A stretch of DNA of 64,000 nt from Aquilaria yunnanensis (GCA_039654915.1 CM077593.1:56612501-56676500); one strand, 5' to 3'; positions 1-11,362 are shown, counted from the first letter of the stretch. Program-made: numbers and translations. Notes: generated from the sequence alone by a model not told the origin.

Positions 1-85
1 GTGGCCTTCTCGGCAAGCACCTTCGCCAGGAGAGCCTTGGAGTCTGACTTCTCCTTTTGATATGCTTCATTCGCCGAAATCAGCA
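1..85 (-). pseudogene. Fragment of a Tat antisense-gene last exon
   Basis: Read on the minus strand, this stub encodes a coiled-coil-like stretch containing SANEAYQKEK and ALLAKVLAEKA. It closely matches the middle of the antisense gene's last exon in element F (near 35580-35670, SANEAYQEEK...ALLAKALVD). It is cut by the window edge on the left and by the truncated LTR of element A on the right. The related remnant on the far side of element A (8254-8993) reads on the opposite strand, so the two are not simply two halves of one split exon. It is most likely part of a further plus-strand Tat element lying left of the window. Confidence 0.6.
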
Positions 86-88
86 TAT

Positions 89-812
89 GTGACCCTCTAG
101 ACCACTATGTAAATACATGCATACTGGTCTAACCATGACACACATATTTACATTTATGCACACTGTGGTAGCTAAGAAGGAAAACACTAGCACAAGTCTT
201 AGTTTTGGCTTCCACACATTAGGCAATCTTGTTAAGTTCAAGTGACCAGCTACTGCACCTGTAACTTTGACTAACAAAATGTATCATTCTAGCCACATAC
301 CTCCCTATTTTATTTCTTCCAGTATCAAGTAGAGAGTTAGAGAAAACCAAGGAATTTTGTTTTACATCAATAGCCCATCTATAGACCAAGTTATGAATTT
401 TTGAAGTTGGTTACAAAATTCTGACCAAATAAACAATAACTTAGCCAACTTTGTAATGTCATTTTCTTTCTCACTAATTATGGTTTCTTTCTCTTAAAAT
501 CATTGCTACACATGTGCTTTCATACCATTTATATGCTTCCCATAACTCTCCAAGTCTCTTTCTTGAGAGTTTTGTAATTGAGTACCCAAATTTCCGAAAC
601 CTTACAAAAAAAGTCCATAGGTTGCTTGCCAAACAAGCAATCCTTTAGGCTTTTCTTAGGGGCCAAGTTACCAACTTGGAACACTTTTAAGGAGGTGTTG
701 ATCATGCCTTTTACCCCCCACACTTCAATCACTATGGTGAAAATTACCAATATAATGGTTTTTAGCCATTATGTCATACTTGTAGTTCTCCCAATTTTGT
801 GTGGTGGTAATA
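89..812 (-). repeat. Element A 3' LTR, truncated and internally deleted
   Basis: It aligns to the complete LTR at 5790-8253 but lacks about the first 115 bp (plus-strand order) and has two internal deletions. One removes about 1.44 kb between two copies of ATGTCAT, which in the complete LTR lie near 6269 and 7704. The other removes about 190 bp after the sequence matching ACACATGT. The right boundary, GGTGGTAATA at 812, is followed at once by the polypurine tract. Confidence 0.8.
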
Positions 813-1298
813 ATCCTCCCCCCCTAAAAAATTTTGGTCCTCTAAAATAGCCTTTAACTTTCGGTATTCTTCAGGATACCTTTCCATAAGGTCTTTTTCA
901 GTCTCCCCGATTGCTTCTCTTTCAGAATGGTGCGACCACTGAACTTTAACCATGGGAATAAGTTTGTTTCTTAGCCTTCTAGTATCCTTGGCTAAGATAG
1001 CTATAGGTTTCTCTTCATATGTCAAGTTAGGTTCCAACTGTATGTCTTCCACTACAATAGCATGCTTTGTGCCTAATAGACACTTCTTAACCATACTGAT
1101 GTGACAAACATTAGGAACACTTGACATGCTTGGCAGTAGAGCTAACCTGTATGCTACCTTGCCAACACTGTCCAAGATCTCATTAGGACCAATGTATCTT
1201 GGAGCTAACTTGGTTCTTCTGCCAAATCTTATAATGCCTTTGGTTGGTGCAACTTTCAGCCAAACATTATCACCAACTTCAAATTCCAAGTCTTTCAT
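774..1298 (-). pseudogene. Element A integrase C-terminus with chromodomain-like segment
   Basis: A 174-residue open frame. The first part carries the LEFEVGD motif followed by WLKVAPTKGIIRFG and LAPRYIGPNEIL, the C-terminal integrase segment of Tekay/Del chromoviruses. Residues about 90-145 (LRNKLIPMVKVQWSHH...ERYPEEY) resemble the chromodomain that ends pol in this lineage and is thought to steer insertion to heterochromatin. The integrase zinc finger and DDE core are absent upstream, because the reverse transcriptase frame is joined almost directly to this piece. The frame passes through the polypurine tract and stops 39 nt inside the LTR. It is part of a broken pol. Confidence 0.8.
813..829 (-). 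promoter_or_regulatory. Element A polypurine tract
   Basis: A run of eight C within ATCCTCCCCCCCCTAAAA on the plus strand, which reads as a purine tract on the minus strand directly before the 3' LTR. This is the expected plus-strand primer site of the element. The upstream pol frame reads through it (FLGGEDY) and ends inside the LTR. Confidence 0.75.
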
Positions 1299-1346
1299 TC
1301 TTTTGTTGACATAGGCTGTGGTCCTTGAGGCTTATAGATTCGGTCT

Positions 1347-2504
1347 TTAAAGTACAATAATCCTTTCTTGTAGGCAAAGGATTGATACGAGGAACCTTTT
1401 TCCTCTCATGATATCCTTTATAGTCTTTGGTCTTTCCCACTTTTGCACTGGCTTGACCTTTTTAAGGTCTGCCTTAATGCCTTGTGCATCTATGATGTGT
1501 CCTAGGAAAGACACTTGCCTTATCCAGAAATCATACTTGGATAACTTGGCATAAAGCTGATGTTCCAATAGAGTCTTTAAGACAATCTTCAGATGATGTT
1601 CATGTTCATTTTCATCATTGGAATACACTAGGATGTGATCAATGAACACAACCATAAATTTGTCAAGATGTGGTCTGAACACCCTATTCATCAGGTCCAT
1701 AAAAGTAGCTGGGGCATTAGTCAAACCGAATGGTATGACTGTGTACTCATAATGCCCATATCTAGTCTTGACTGTAGTCTTAGGAATATCTTTTGCCTTT
1801 ACTCTCAATTGGAAGTATCCAAATCTTAAATCTATCTTAGAGAAGATCTTTCCTCCCTTGAGTTGATCGAACATATCCTCAATCATAGGGAGTGGATACT
1901 TGTTCTTGATAGTCACTGCATTAAGCTTTCTGTAGTCAATGCATAGTCTCAAAGATCCATCCTTCTTTTTCACAAAGAGAATAGGAGCTCCCCATGGTGA
2001 AACACTTAGCCTTATGAACCCTTTTTCAAGAAGTTCATCAAGTTGTTTCTTGAGTTCATTCATCTCTGTGATTGGCATTCTGTAAGGAGCTATGGATATT
2101 GGACTAGCTCCTGGTTTCAACTTAATCTCAAACTCAATTTCCCTTAGTGGAGGAATACCTGGCAGGTTTTTAGGAAAGACTTGTGGAAAGTCTCTCACCA
2201 TAGGTATTATGTCCACTTCCTCATCATAGTGCAATTCATTCAATGCATAACAGTAATCATGCCCAGAAATCACAGGTATCTCCTCAAGTACTTCTAGCTC
2301 CATGCCATGCATTTTATACACTAATTCCTTAGAATTCACTAATGCGTGCACTTCACCATCAGGCAATGTGATTTCCCTCTTAGCACAATTACTTCTTATG
2401 TTATGCATAGCAAGCCAATTCATACCTAGCACTAAATCATACTTAGGAATGTCCAACACTAGCAAATTAGCCATAACCTTAGTCTTTCCTACTACTAGCC
2501 ACAA
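1347..2504 (-). pseudogene. Element A reverse transcriptase, RNase H deleted
   Basis: An open frame of 385 residues starting in the protease C-terminus ([10 protein letters not shown]) and running into the reverse transcriptase. Recognisable motifs are [25 protein letters not shown], the palm segment and [17 protein letters not shown]. The catalytic box reads FIDHILVYS where YVDD/FIDD is normal, so the second catalytic aspartate is histidine. The DL(R/S)SGYHQL motif is also altered (LRFGYFQLR). Similarity stops after [11 protein letters not shown]. The rest of the frame (to 1347) leads straight to the integrase tail, so RNase H and most of integrase were lost by deletion. An inactive relic. 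Confidence 0.88.
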
Positions 2505-2725
2505 TCCTTAGCTAGGTCATTAGTGAAAAGACATTGACTACCTGCTGTTTTCACTAAGGATATCCTAGGCATGATTTCAGCAGGCAATTTCATGGCGTTA
2601 ACAAATCTTCTAGCCACTATAGACACAGATGCACTAGTATCAAACAGAACACTAATAGGCATACCATTAAGGTAAACGTCACCTCTTAATACTCTTCCCT
2701 GCTCTGATATCTCTGGCCTGTCCAC
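2495..2725 (-). pseudogene. Element A aspartic protease
   Basis: A 76-residue frame overlapping the start of the reverse transcriptase frame by a few codons in another phase. It shows GMPISVLFDTSASVSIVARRF, the retropepsin active-site loop, but the usual D-T/S-G triad reads DTSA, so the active-site glycine is lost. In an intact chromovirus this domain is part of one gag-pol polyprotein. Here a frameshift near 2500 separates it from the reverse transcriptase. Confidence 0.78.
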
Positions 2726-2727
2726 TT

Positions 2728-3067
2728 AGAAGACTCTCTGAGTTCTCTGCACTGGAGGAACTGGCCTCTGATGTCCCTCCCATGGTGCTCCGCCTCTAGG
2801 TCCTGCCTTAATAGGCCTTACTGGACCTTAGTCTTCTGGCCTCCTTTGAGCTTGTGGGCAGTCTTTGATCCAATGATCCATAGATGCATATCTTAGACAT
2901 GCTTGGGTACCAAAGTAGCATGGTTTCTTTCTGTTAAACCTCCTAGACTTAGAGCACCTTAGGCCAGGGAACTTCCCCTTAACCTTGCCCTCACCACCAA
3001 AATGGGAACTCTTGGCAATTCCCTTGCCATGTGGTGGCTTCTTTTGCTTGCCTCCTACCTGACTACT
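2728..3067 (-). pseudogene. Element A gag, C-terminal part with CCHC knuckle
   Basis: The minus-strand translation contains a basic region (KKPPHGKGIAK, RKKPCYF) followed by a degenerate zinc knuckle of the form C...C...H...C (CYFGTQACLRYASMDHWIKDC), the nucleic-acid-binding end of Gag. The copia solo LTR interrupts the coding sequence at 3068. The N-terminal two thirds resume on the far side, at 4479. Confidence 0.75.
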
Positions 3068-4473
3068 TGTTAGTGTTGTGCCCAAAAAGCCAATCATGAG
3101 ATGATTGTATTTTTGCACATTGAGTCATGATATTTTATTGAGGCATTAATCCAGCAATTTTGTTTGTTGTTTTGTTTCTGCATAACGTAATAAACATAAT
3201 TGTAACCCCAGAATAATGATATTCTTAAACTTCCCTAGTCTAGTATTATTGTTGAGCGGGTTGCAATAATACATAATGACTAGCATATGTGGAGAATAAT
3301 ATGAGATATGTAGTCTACATATGGGTACAAGTTGGAGAACTTATGTACTGGACCGACCCACCACGAGAACACTTCATGGATCATTATATGAGTGTCATAA
3401 TTGATTCTCATAGTGATCATGGTATATTTAGTCCTTCGACCTAAGATCATCAAGGTTCCCTACATGTGAATCATACTTTGATACTTTCCTTTGTTGCTCG
3501 TAACTGAGTGAACTTGAAGGAGGTCATTGGGTATGTCACATATCATGCGGAGGGATTTGTATGATCAAGATGGGATTTGTCCCTCCTATGTAACGGGAGT
3601 GATATCTTTGGGCCCCTTGATAGAGTAAGACTTAGAAAATGCATGGCCATGCTCCGATGAGTTGATATATGATATCAATGTCGTCAGTTTAAGTTGGTCT
3701 ACTCGGTAATCAAGAAACCAAAGATTGGGCTATACGAGAGTGACACATTCCATGTCTCGTGCTTAGCCTTGATATCTTGGACAATGGCATATATCGGTGA
3801 TGATCATAAAGGTTTAGTCGATTCACTGACAATCTTGTCACTTGGGTAGCAATGATGTGTTGCTAGACACCGCTCATTGCTTATGATCATAAATGTGATT
3901 TATGATCATTGCCAACATGGCAAGAGCCTATTGGGTCACACACATAGAGCTATTTGGATCATTAGAGGGCATGGGCTAATTATTTGGGTTATGGTTTCAC
4001 TTTAATTTTGTATTAATAATGGGCCAAGGAGTTGAGCCATTATTAAGCCCGAAATTAAATCCTAATTGGATTAGGGCTTTAAAACCCATTAGGCCTGGAA
4101 GTTGAGTCTTACTATAAATACAACTTTTAAGTGAGAAATTCACAGGTCTCCTTGCCCTAGCCTCCCAAAAGGACAGCCGCACTCTTCTCTTGCAATTCCT
4201 TGGAGGACGCAAGCTAGCACTGCGAGCGCAAGAGAAACGCATCTGCCGGGATGTGGTGGAAGCGTGGTGATCCCGAGAGGCTCGTGTGGATACCATAGAG
4301 AGCCTAAACACGTCAACTATTCAGGTTTTGTGATTCGACTCTACAGTTGAGTGAGAGATCTCAACCAAAAATTAGGTATGAAATTTTCGAACACCCGGTT
4401 TACCCCTTTTCACTTGGATCCTGGAGGGTTTCGGTTAAATTTCACTGCGCTGTTTGGCTCCCGAAACCCAACA
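3068..4473 (+). repeat. Solo LTR of the copia C/D family
   Basis: A 1406-bp sequence starting TGTTAGTGTTG and ending CCCAACA. It matches the LTRs of element C (1421 and 1416 bp) end to end. It is flanked by the perfect 5-bp duplication CTACT (3063-3067 and 4474-4478) and has no internal region, so it arose by recombination between the two LTRs of a full element inserted in element A's gag. An ACTATAAATAC promoter-like box remains near 4112. Confidence 0.93.
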
Positions 4474-4478
4474 CTACT

Positions 4479-5600
4479 TTCCCCTGGTCCATTGGGAAAG
4501 TACTTAGTCTCATACTCCTCTTGCTCTACTAATAGAGCTTTTTACACTGCTTCGTAGTATGTAACTGCTCCAAAAGGTCTAATAGCCTTTTAATTTCTAA
4601 CTTTAGGCCTCTAACAAATCTTTTGGCCTTCAACTCCTCTAGTCCATGATACTGAGGAGCATACCTCACCAACTAATTGAATTTGTGCTCATACTCTAGG
4701 ACACTGAGGTTGTCCTGCCTTAGATCATCAAATTCAGCTTGCTTCATATCCTTAATAGCATCACTGATGTACTGCTCTTGGAATAGCTATGTGAACTCTA
4801 GCCAGCTCATCTCAATATCTCTTCTTGGCCTTCTCCCCTTCTAGAAAGCATACCTATCTCTGGTGTTTCTCCCCCACATTTCTACACTGCCTACCAGATT
4901 GTAGGCAGCCAGTAACACTCTCTTGGTGGAGCTGAGTGGCATCCTCTCAAACATTTTTTCAATGAAGATTAACCACTCCTCAAGTCTCTTTGGCCCAGCT
5001 CTTCCATCGAACTATGGAGGTCTTAGGCCTTGGAACCTCTCCAACAGTTTGACCTCATCTAGGCCTTCTAGATCCTCTGATTTATGTCTCCTAGATTTGT
5101 GAGAGCTCTCTGTATGGTGATGCTCTCTATGATCTCTATGATCTCTCTGCCTTCTCCTGGATCTTCTCTCATGGCCATCCTCAATCTCATCCCTAGGGGA
5201 GGAATGGTCAAAGACTGAGGGATTGGTCCTGGATACCTAACCAATCTCAGACCTTAGTCTTCTTCCTGTTGGATTTCTCCTATCTTCATCTTTATCCTCA
5301 ATGGTCTCATCATTTGTATCTTCTAAGCTTCCAGAAGGAACATATTCAAATGTGTTCCTAGTGTCCTCTTCTGGTTGCTGCTGTGCATCCTGAACTGGTT
5401 CTGCTAGAGCTACTTGGACTCCTTGTTGTTGTGCTTGAATCAATCAGCCTTACAAAGTTTTCATTAATTAGGGCCAAGGTCCTCTGAAGCTCTAACCAAA
5501 CCTGAGGCACTTCAGGTTTTGGTGCCCCTTCTTGGCCCTGATTCCCTCTATTCTATCCATTTCTTTGTTGCCCAGAATCAAGAGGAGGCCTTCAGGGTGG
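4479..5600 (-). pseudogene. Element A gag, N-terminal and capsid part
   Basis: Minus-strand reading begins with a glutamine- and acid-rich N-terminus (open at 5237-5443, GVQVALAEPVQDAQQQPEED). It continues through an arginine/histidine-rich linker into the retrotransposon Gag domain, visible in pieces such as EWLIFIEKMF, AAYNLVGSVEMW, FQEQYISDAIKDMK and LSVLEYEHKFN near 4990-4680, and on to LRPFGAVTYYEA. Stops break it repeatedly. It joins the zinc-knuckle part once the solo LTR is set aside. Confidence 0.7.
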
Positions 5601-5772
5601 TTCCCCTCTCCTTGTGGAAACCATATTTACTTCTTGCATTGATGATTCATCAGAGAGCACATATAGTGATCATAGGTACTTCAATGGTACTTGACACTAG
5701 CAGCTGACCAAACTGAGTTCATGTATGTAGATGCATGCAATGCAACTATATGCTATGTACGTGTACAAACAT

Positions 5773-5784
5773 GCTCTGATACCA
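5773..5784 (-). promoter_or_regulatory. Element A primer-binding site (tRNA-iMet type)
   Basis: On the minus strand this reads TGGTATCAGAGC, complementary to the 3' end of plant initiator methionine tRNA. It lies five bases downstream of the 5' LTR end. It fixes both the orientation of the element and the LTR boundary. Confidence 0.88.
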
Positions 5785-5789
5785 ACTTT

Positions 5790-8253
5790 TATTACCCACT
5801 CTGAGGTAGTCCAGTTATGGTGCCAAAACTGTGCATTTAAACTCCCGGGTTTGGTGTGTCCCGTAGGTCATTAGAACAACACCCCTAGTGTACATACTCA
5901 AGTGACCCTCTAGACCACTATGTAAATACATGCATATTGGTCTAACCATGACACACATATTTACATTTATGCACACTGTGGTAGCTAAGAAGGAAAACAC
6001 TAGCACAAGTCTTAGTTTTGGCTTCCACACATTAGGCAATCTTGTTAAGTTCAAGTGACCAGCTACTGCACCTGTAACTTTGACTAACAAAATGTATCAT
6101 TCTAGCCACATACCTCCCTATTTTATTTCCTCCAGTATCAAGTAGAGAGTTAGAGAAAACCAAGGAATTTTGTTTTACATCAATAGCCCATCTATAGACC
6201 AAGTTATGAATTTTTGAAGTTGGTTACAAAATTCTGACCAAATAAACAATAACTTAGCCAACTTTGTAATGTCATATCTTTGGCTACAAGACTCCAAATT
6301 CATAAATTCCAAATTCTAGTTCATCCTATAGATTCTTTCTAGGTGTGGTCAAAATTTTATACCAATATTCCTTCAACACAGGGAGATATAGAACTTTAAG
6401 TGCAGAGTCAAAATTCTGGTCACTTTATGACAATTTTGCCCATTCAAAATTTCATAAGTGTGCAAACACTTGGAAAGCTATCTCCTATATGTCCATTACA
6501 TATAGGAATTAAATTCTCTTGCATCTAGCAACTTTATGTGGCCAAACCAGAATTTACAAGTAAGTAGCCTATCATTCACACTTAGGCAGCTTTGCACCAC
6601 ATCACTTACATAGCCAAAACATTACTCCAATGTTCACATAGTTGTTTCATCTTACATACACTACACACACATGCATACATGCACTACATAATTGTCTTAA
6701 ATCAGCTAAACACACACCCTAGGTTACAGGAGTGCCTGAGACACAATGGACTCCAGAACAGGATACTGGACAATTGCTGCATAACACAATAAATATCACC
6801 ATTAAAAATACCAAATGTGCTCCTAAAATAATCAAACTTTCCAGATCATAACTGGACACATGGAAGTTCATTTACCTGAAATTTTAGATCAAAACTCAAA
6901 CCACAAAGGTCAGTTTGAATGTGATCTTTCCGTTGGACCTGAAATGACAGAATTTAGGAGAGTAAGTTTCATTGAGAAACACAGTAAGGGTAACACTTGG
7001 ATTCAGTAGGCAATGTGACCCTCATTAAAACCTGCATCCAAAGACACTAAAACAAAAAAACCACAATGCATATATACAAGATATAGCAACCAAATGCAGC
7101 AGCCATTCACAACCAACAAACACATGAAATGCAGCAGCAACAATAACCATAGATTAGTCCATAAAACATGCAATAAATATAAATAAATCACTGTGGCAGC
7201 CCTCCTCAAGTTAATTTTTGGTCTTAGGAGGATTTTAACAGTAGTTAGTACTAAATTCGGGCTCCAAAACTCTCACTTTACAGCCATCACTGTGCACTTC
7301 ACACTAGGTCACAAAACCTACAATAAGTGCACTCCCCTCACTAAGCTTGGTTCATCAAGCTCATGGCTCTCTTCCAAGCTTAGCTCTAGCTCCATGGATG
7401 TTTGAAAATTGTAGAAAATAGTCCATGAGAGCAAGAGAACCCTTACCAAAGTGGGTAGGCTAAAAATCGAGCTTGATCCTTGAAGTATACAAGAAATAGT
7501 TCTAGTTTGCTTCCAACTGCTTCCTTTTGCCTCCAATTTCAATCAATTGCAAGTTTTAAGGTGTGGTCGCTATGGAGGAAGTGTGGCTGTGTTCTTGGGC
7601 TGGGGAAGGACGAAAATGAGAGAGGGATAAGTGATTTGGCCACTTAAATGGCCTTAAATGAGCTTAAAGGCACAAAACACACTTAATAAGCTTAACCTTG
7701 CTTTATGTCATTTTCTTTCTCACTAATTATGGTTTCTTTCTCTTAAACTCATTGCTACACATGTTCCCAATATTCTTGACTAATTAGCAAGTCTTGGCTG
7801 CCTCCCCCATGGTGTGATAACCCCACAATTCCACCCTTAGACTTAAGTCAAAAGCTTGAACACCTTAAGGTTTACACTAGGATACTTAGGTCCATATTCC
7901 CTTTAGTGTTTCCTTTGTCCAAACTTATCTTCCATAAGTAATTTGTTCCTCCAATAGCAATTTCACACCATTTATATCCTTCTCATAATTCTCCAAGTCT
8001 CTTTCTTGAGAGTTTTGCAATTGAGTACCCAAATTTCCAAAACCTTACAAAAAAGTCCATAGGTTGCTTGACAAACAAGCAATCCTTTAGGCTTTTCTTG
8101 GGGGCCAAGTTAACAACTTGGAACACTTTTAAGGAGTTGTTGATCATGTCTTTTACCTCCCACACTTCAATCACTATGGTGAGAATTACACAATATATTG
8201 GTTTTTAGCCATTATGACACTTGTAATTCTCCCAATTTTGCGTGGTGGTAACA
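5790..8253 (-). repeat. Element A 5' LTR, complete (2464 bp)
   Basis: Boundaries follow from the primer-binding site on one side and from alignment with the solo LTR at 40063-42549, whose ends are fixed by a TGTGC target duplication. In element orientation the LTR runs from TGTTACCACC to GGGTAATA, so it ends in TA and not the usual CA. The small open frames inside it (for example near 7003-7542) have no recognisable similarity and are not called as genes. The right flank is element G. Confidence 0.88.
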
Positions 8254-9006
8254 TCAACCTTGCTACAGCTCGTATCGGGTGTTTTCCACTTGCAGCTACT
8301 GGCATATGGAGGCTACTTTCAGTCTTGGTAAACCAAACAGTCTACCATCCAAAGTCAGTCAGAGGAAAACTTCGCTAACCCAAGGAATTGTTTGCGAGCT
8401 TATGCTTGAAATACGGAAAGTTCAAAACGATTGCAAAGGAGGACCTGGCAAAGCTTCGCTAGGAAGTGCTAGAAAGCCAGAGGAGGATCTTCAATGAGTG
8501 CTCCTTGAAACTATTTGACATTGGGGTAAAGGTGGTCGAGCTGACCTTAGATGGGGGGGTCCTTCAGAAGGAGAAAGAAGATGCAGTAGCTGACCTTAAT
8601 AAGGCACTGGTGATCAATGTTGAATTCCTCGCCAAAATTGAGTGATTAAAAAAGCAAAAGAAGAAGAAGAATAAGGTACAGAAGGAGGTCAAGGCACTGA
8701 AGAATGAGCGGAAGGCCCTCAAGGCTGAGAAAGCTAAGGCAGATGAAGCAACCAAGTTCTCATTCCATGATGCTTTATGCCTCACCCACCATCAAGTCCT
8801 TTTGCTACACCACGAGCTCGACGTCTCCTTCCTACAAGCCCTAGACATCCCCGACAGACCATCCTCATCGAGGTCAAAGATTGAATATCTCAACCTTCCT
8901 GCCCCTCCACCTTCGGCTAAAGATGTAAGTGATGAAGAGGACGTCGAAGGTGCAGATGCCGAGGACACCAAAGATAGGCCCAAGAACCCATAGGATGCAT
9001 TTTTTT
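8254..9006 (+). pseudogene. Element G antisense gene, last-exon remnant
   Basis: Plus-strand translation gives EDLAKLR, then a lysine/glutamate-rich coiled coil (KEVKALKNERKALKAEKAKA), then DALCLTHHQVL, LDVSFLQALDIP, SRSKIEYLNLP and an acidic tail stopping at 8993. This is the same order as the last exon of the antisense genes of B (FCLARHQVL, DLDLSFLEGLNIP, WSKVEHLKLP) and F. Element G is on the minus strand, so a plus-strand position directly downstream of its pol is as expected. In-frame stops show that it is decayed. Element A interrupts it on the left and element C was inserted 13 bp after its stop. Confidence 0.75.
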
Positions 9007-10427
9007 TGTTAGTGTTGTGCCCAAAAGTGAATCATGAGAAGATTGTATTTTTGCACATTGAGTCATGATATTTTATTAAGGCATTAATCCAACAATTATG
9101 TTTGTTGTTTTGTTTCTGCGGAACTTAACAAACATAATTGTAACCCTAGAATCATGATATTCTTAAACATCCCTGGTCTAGTATTATTGTGGAGCGGGTT
9201 GCAATAATACATAACGACTAGCATATGTGAAGACTAATATGAGATATGTAGTCTACATATGCGTACAAGTTAGAGAACTTGTGTACTGGACCGACCCACC
9301 ATGAGAACACTACATGGATCGTTATATGAGTGTCATAAGTGATTCTCATAGTGATCATGGTATATGTAGTCCTTCGACCTAAGATTATCAAGGTTCCCTA
9401 CATGTGAGTCACATATTTTGATACTTTCCTTTGCTGCTCGTAACTGAGTGAACTTGAAGGAGGTCATTGGGTATGTCACATATCATGCGGAGGGATTTTT
9501 ATGATCAAGATGGGATTTTTCCCTCCTATGTAATGGGAGTGATATCTTCAGGCCCCTTGATAGAGTAAGATTTAGAAAAATGCATGGCCATTCTCAGATG
9601 AGTTGATATACGATATCAATGTCATCAATTTAAGTTGGTCTACTCGGTAATCAAGAAACCAAAGATTGGGCTATATGAGATTGAGACATTCCATGTCTCG
9701 TGCTTAGTCTTGATATCTTGGAGAAAGGGACAATGGCATATATCGGTGATGATCATAAAGGTTTAGTCGAATCATCGACAATCTTGTCACTTGGGTAGCA
9801 ATGATGTGTTGCTAGACACCGCTCATTGCTTATGATCATAAATGTGATTTATGATCATTGCCAATGTGATAATAGCCTATTGGGTCACACACATAGAGTT
9901 ATTTGGATCATTAGAGTGCATGGGCTAATAATTTGGGTTTTGGTTTCACTTTAATTTCGTATTAATAATGGGCCCAAGAGTTGAGCCATTATTAAGCCTG
10001 AAATTAAATCCTAATTGGATTAGGGCTTTGAAACCCATTAGGCCTGGAAGTTGAGTTGAGTCTCACTATAAATACAACTTCTAGTGAGAAATTCGCAGGT
10101 CTCCTTGCCCAAGCCTCCCAAAAGGACAGCCGCACTCTTCTCTTGCAATTCCTTGGAGGACGCAAGCTAGCACTGTGAGCGCAAGATAAACGCATCTGCC
10201 GGGACGTGGTGGAAGCGTGGTGATCCCGAGAGGCTTGTGTGGATACCATAGATAGCCGGAACATGTCAACTGTTCAGGTTTTGTGATTCGACTCTACAGT
10301 TGAGTGAGAGATCTCAACCTAAAATTAGGTATGAAAATTTTTGAACACCCGGTTTATCCCGTTTCACTTGGATCCTGGAGGGTTTCGGTTAAATTCTGCT
10401 GCGATGTTTGGCTCCCGAAACCCAACA
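9007..10427 (+). repeat. Element C 5' LTR
   Basis: It runs from TGTTAGTGTTG to CCCAACA and is 1421 bp long, one base before the primer-binding site. It matches the 3' LTR at 26400-27815, the solo LTR at 3068-4473 and, in reverse, the LTRs of element D. Confidence 0.93.
10067..10074 (+). promoter_or_regulatory. Element C LTR TATA box
   Basis: TATAAATA in the context CACTATAAATACAAC, about 360 bp before the LTR end. The same box is kept in the 3' LTR near 27457, in the solo LTR near 4114 and in element D (52067-52074, minus). Transcription would start about 30 bp downstream. No expression evidence is available. Confidence 0.65.
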
Positions 10428-10428
10428 G

Positions 10429-10440
10429 TGGTATCAGAGC
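10429..10440 (+). promoter_or_regulatory. Element C primer-binding site (tRNA-iMet)
   Basis: TGGTATCAGAGC, complementary to the initiator methionine tRNA 3' end, one base after the 5' LTR. It is the standard primer site for copia elements. Confidence 0.92.
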
Positions 10441-11362
10441 TACTGGTGAAACCCTAAATCGAGATTCAGTGTTGAATCGCATGATGCTATGTGTTCGGTG
10501 ACTTTTAGGCCATGATTAATTAGATTGATTCATGATGCATGAAACCGGAATTCGTAATGAACATATTTGATATATGAAGAAACGACACAAATTGGTTAAT
10601 GAGATTAACCCGAAATTGATATGTATGAGATACATATATGGATTAGGATTCTTGCAATAGTTGCAAAAACCCTAGGTTTGTTTGAATTCAGCCTGTTCGG
10701 GCACCAAAAGTAAGGTATTTTTGGTGGCTCGAATGGAGGAGTCTCTGGTGCCTACTTGGTCGAAATAGAAGATTTCGGCCTAAGCAATTGTAAGACAATT
10801 TTTTGCGCTAGCGGGAATTTTGGTGGCCCGCTGACCGACCAGCGGGACCAACGTATGCGAAGCGCCACATAAATAAAAACTAGTTAATCAACGTGTGAAA
10901 ATTGGCATGCATATTTGTTGAATGAGATTTGACATGATATGCTGATTGGTGTTTGAAGCATGGTGCATGGTTATAGCCCTTGATTGGTTGTACTTGTAAA
11001 TACGGCCTGCGAGTCGTGCCTTTTCTTATCACTCTCATTGTACATTCTCTTCTCACCTTACTCCCCTCGAATGTGTCGAGGTTTCTATTATTGATGTAAT
11101 GGTGCATTATGGGATCATCCAAGGTGGTCTGTCCAAGGATCATGCAAGGAGGTATGTCCAAGGAGGTGACAACAAAAGGGCAGCCAAGAAAGGAAGAGAA
11201 GGAGCTTGGCCCACTAGAATACCTTAGCGCCGAGGTGGTCCGAAATAATATCGAGGGTTATTATTTTAAGGAAAATGGTGGGAGTATCGTTTAATAAAAG
11301 TCCTTATTAAATGAATTAAAATACATGACTCTTACATTGCATATTTACTGTTGTAGATAACC
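10441..11362 (+). other. Element C untranslated leader
   Basis: About 920 bp between primer site and gag start codon with no recognisable coding sequence. The sister element D (50257-51700, minus) aligns through most of it but has about 550 bp more, inserted between sequences matching C near 11200-11215. Packaging signals probably lie here by analogy, but none can be pointed to. Confidence 0.6.

Larger units (their letters stand above)
86..8253 (-). mobile_element. Element A: Tekay-type Ty3/gypsy chromovirus, decayed
   Basis: Reading on the minus strand the order is 5' LTR (5790-8253), initiator-Met-type primer-binding site, gag, protease, reverse transcriptase, integrase tail with a chromodomain-like segment, polypurine tract and a truncated 3' LTR (89-812). 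Very long LTRs, the LEFEVGD integrase motif and the C-terminal chromodomain-like segment point to the Tekay/Del chromoviruses. RNase H and the integrase core are missing, gag has many stops, and a copia solo LTR sits in gag. The element cannot be autonomous. A second copy of its LTR is the solo LTR at 40063-42549. Confidence 0.85.

Noticed and set aside
11109..11294. Small frame in the leader of element C
   Set aside because: Element D carries a 550-bp insertion or retained block in the middle of the same stretch, so the frame is not conserved.
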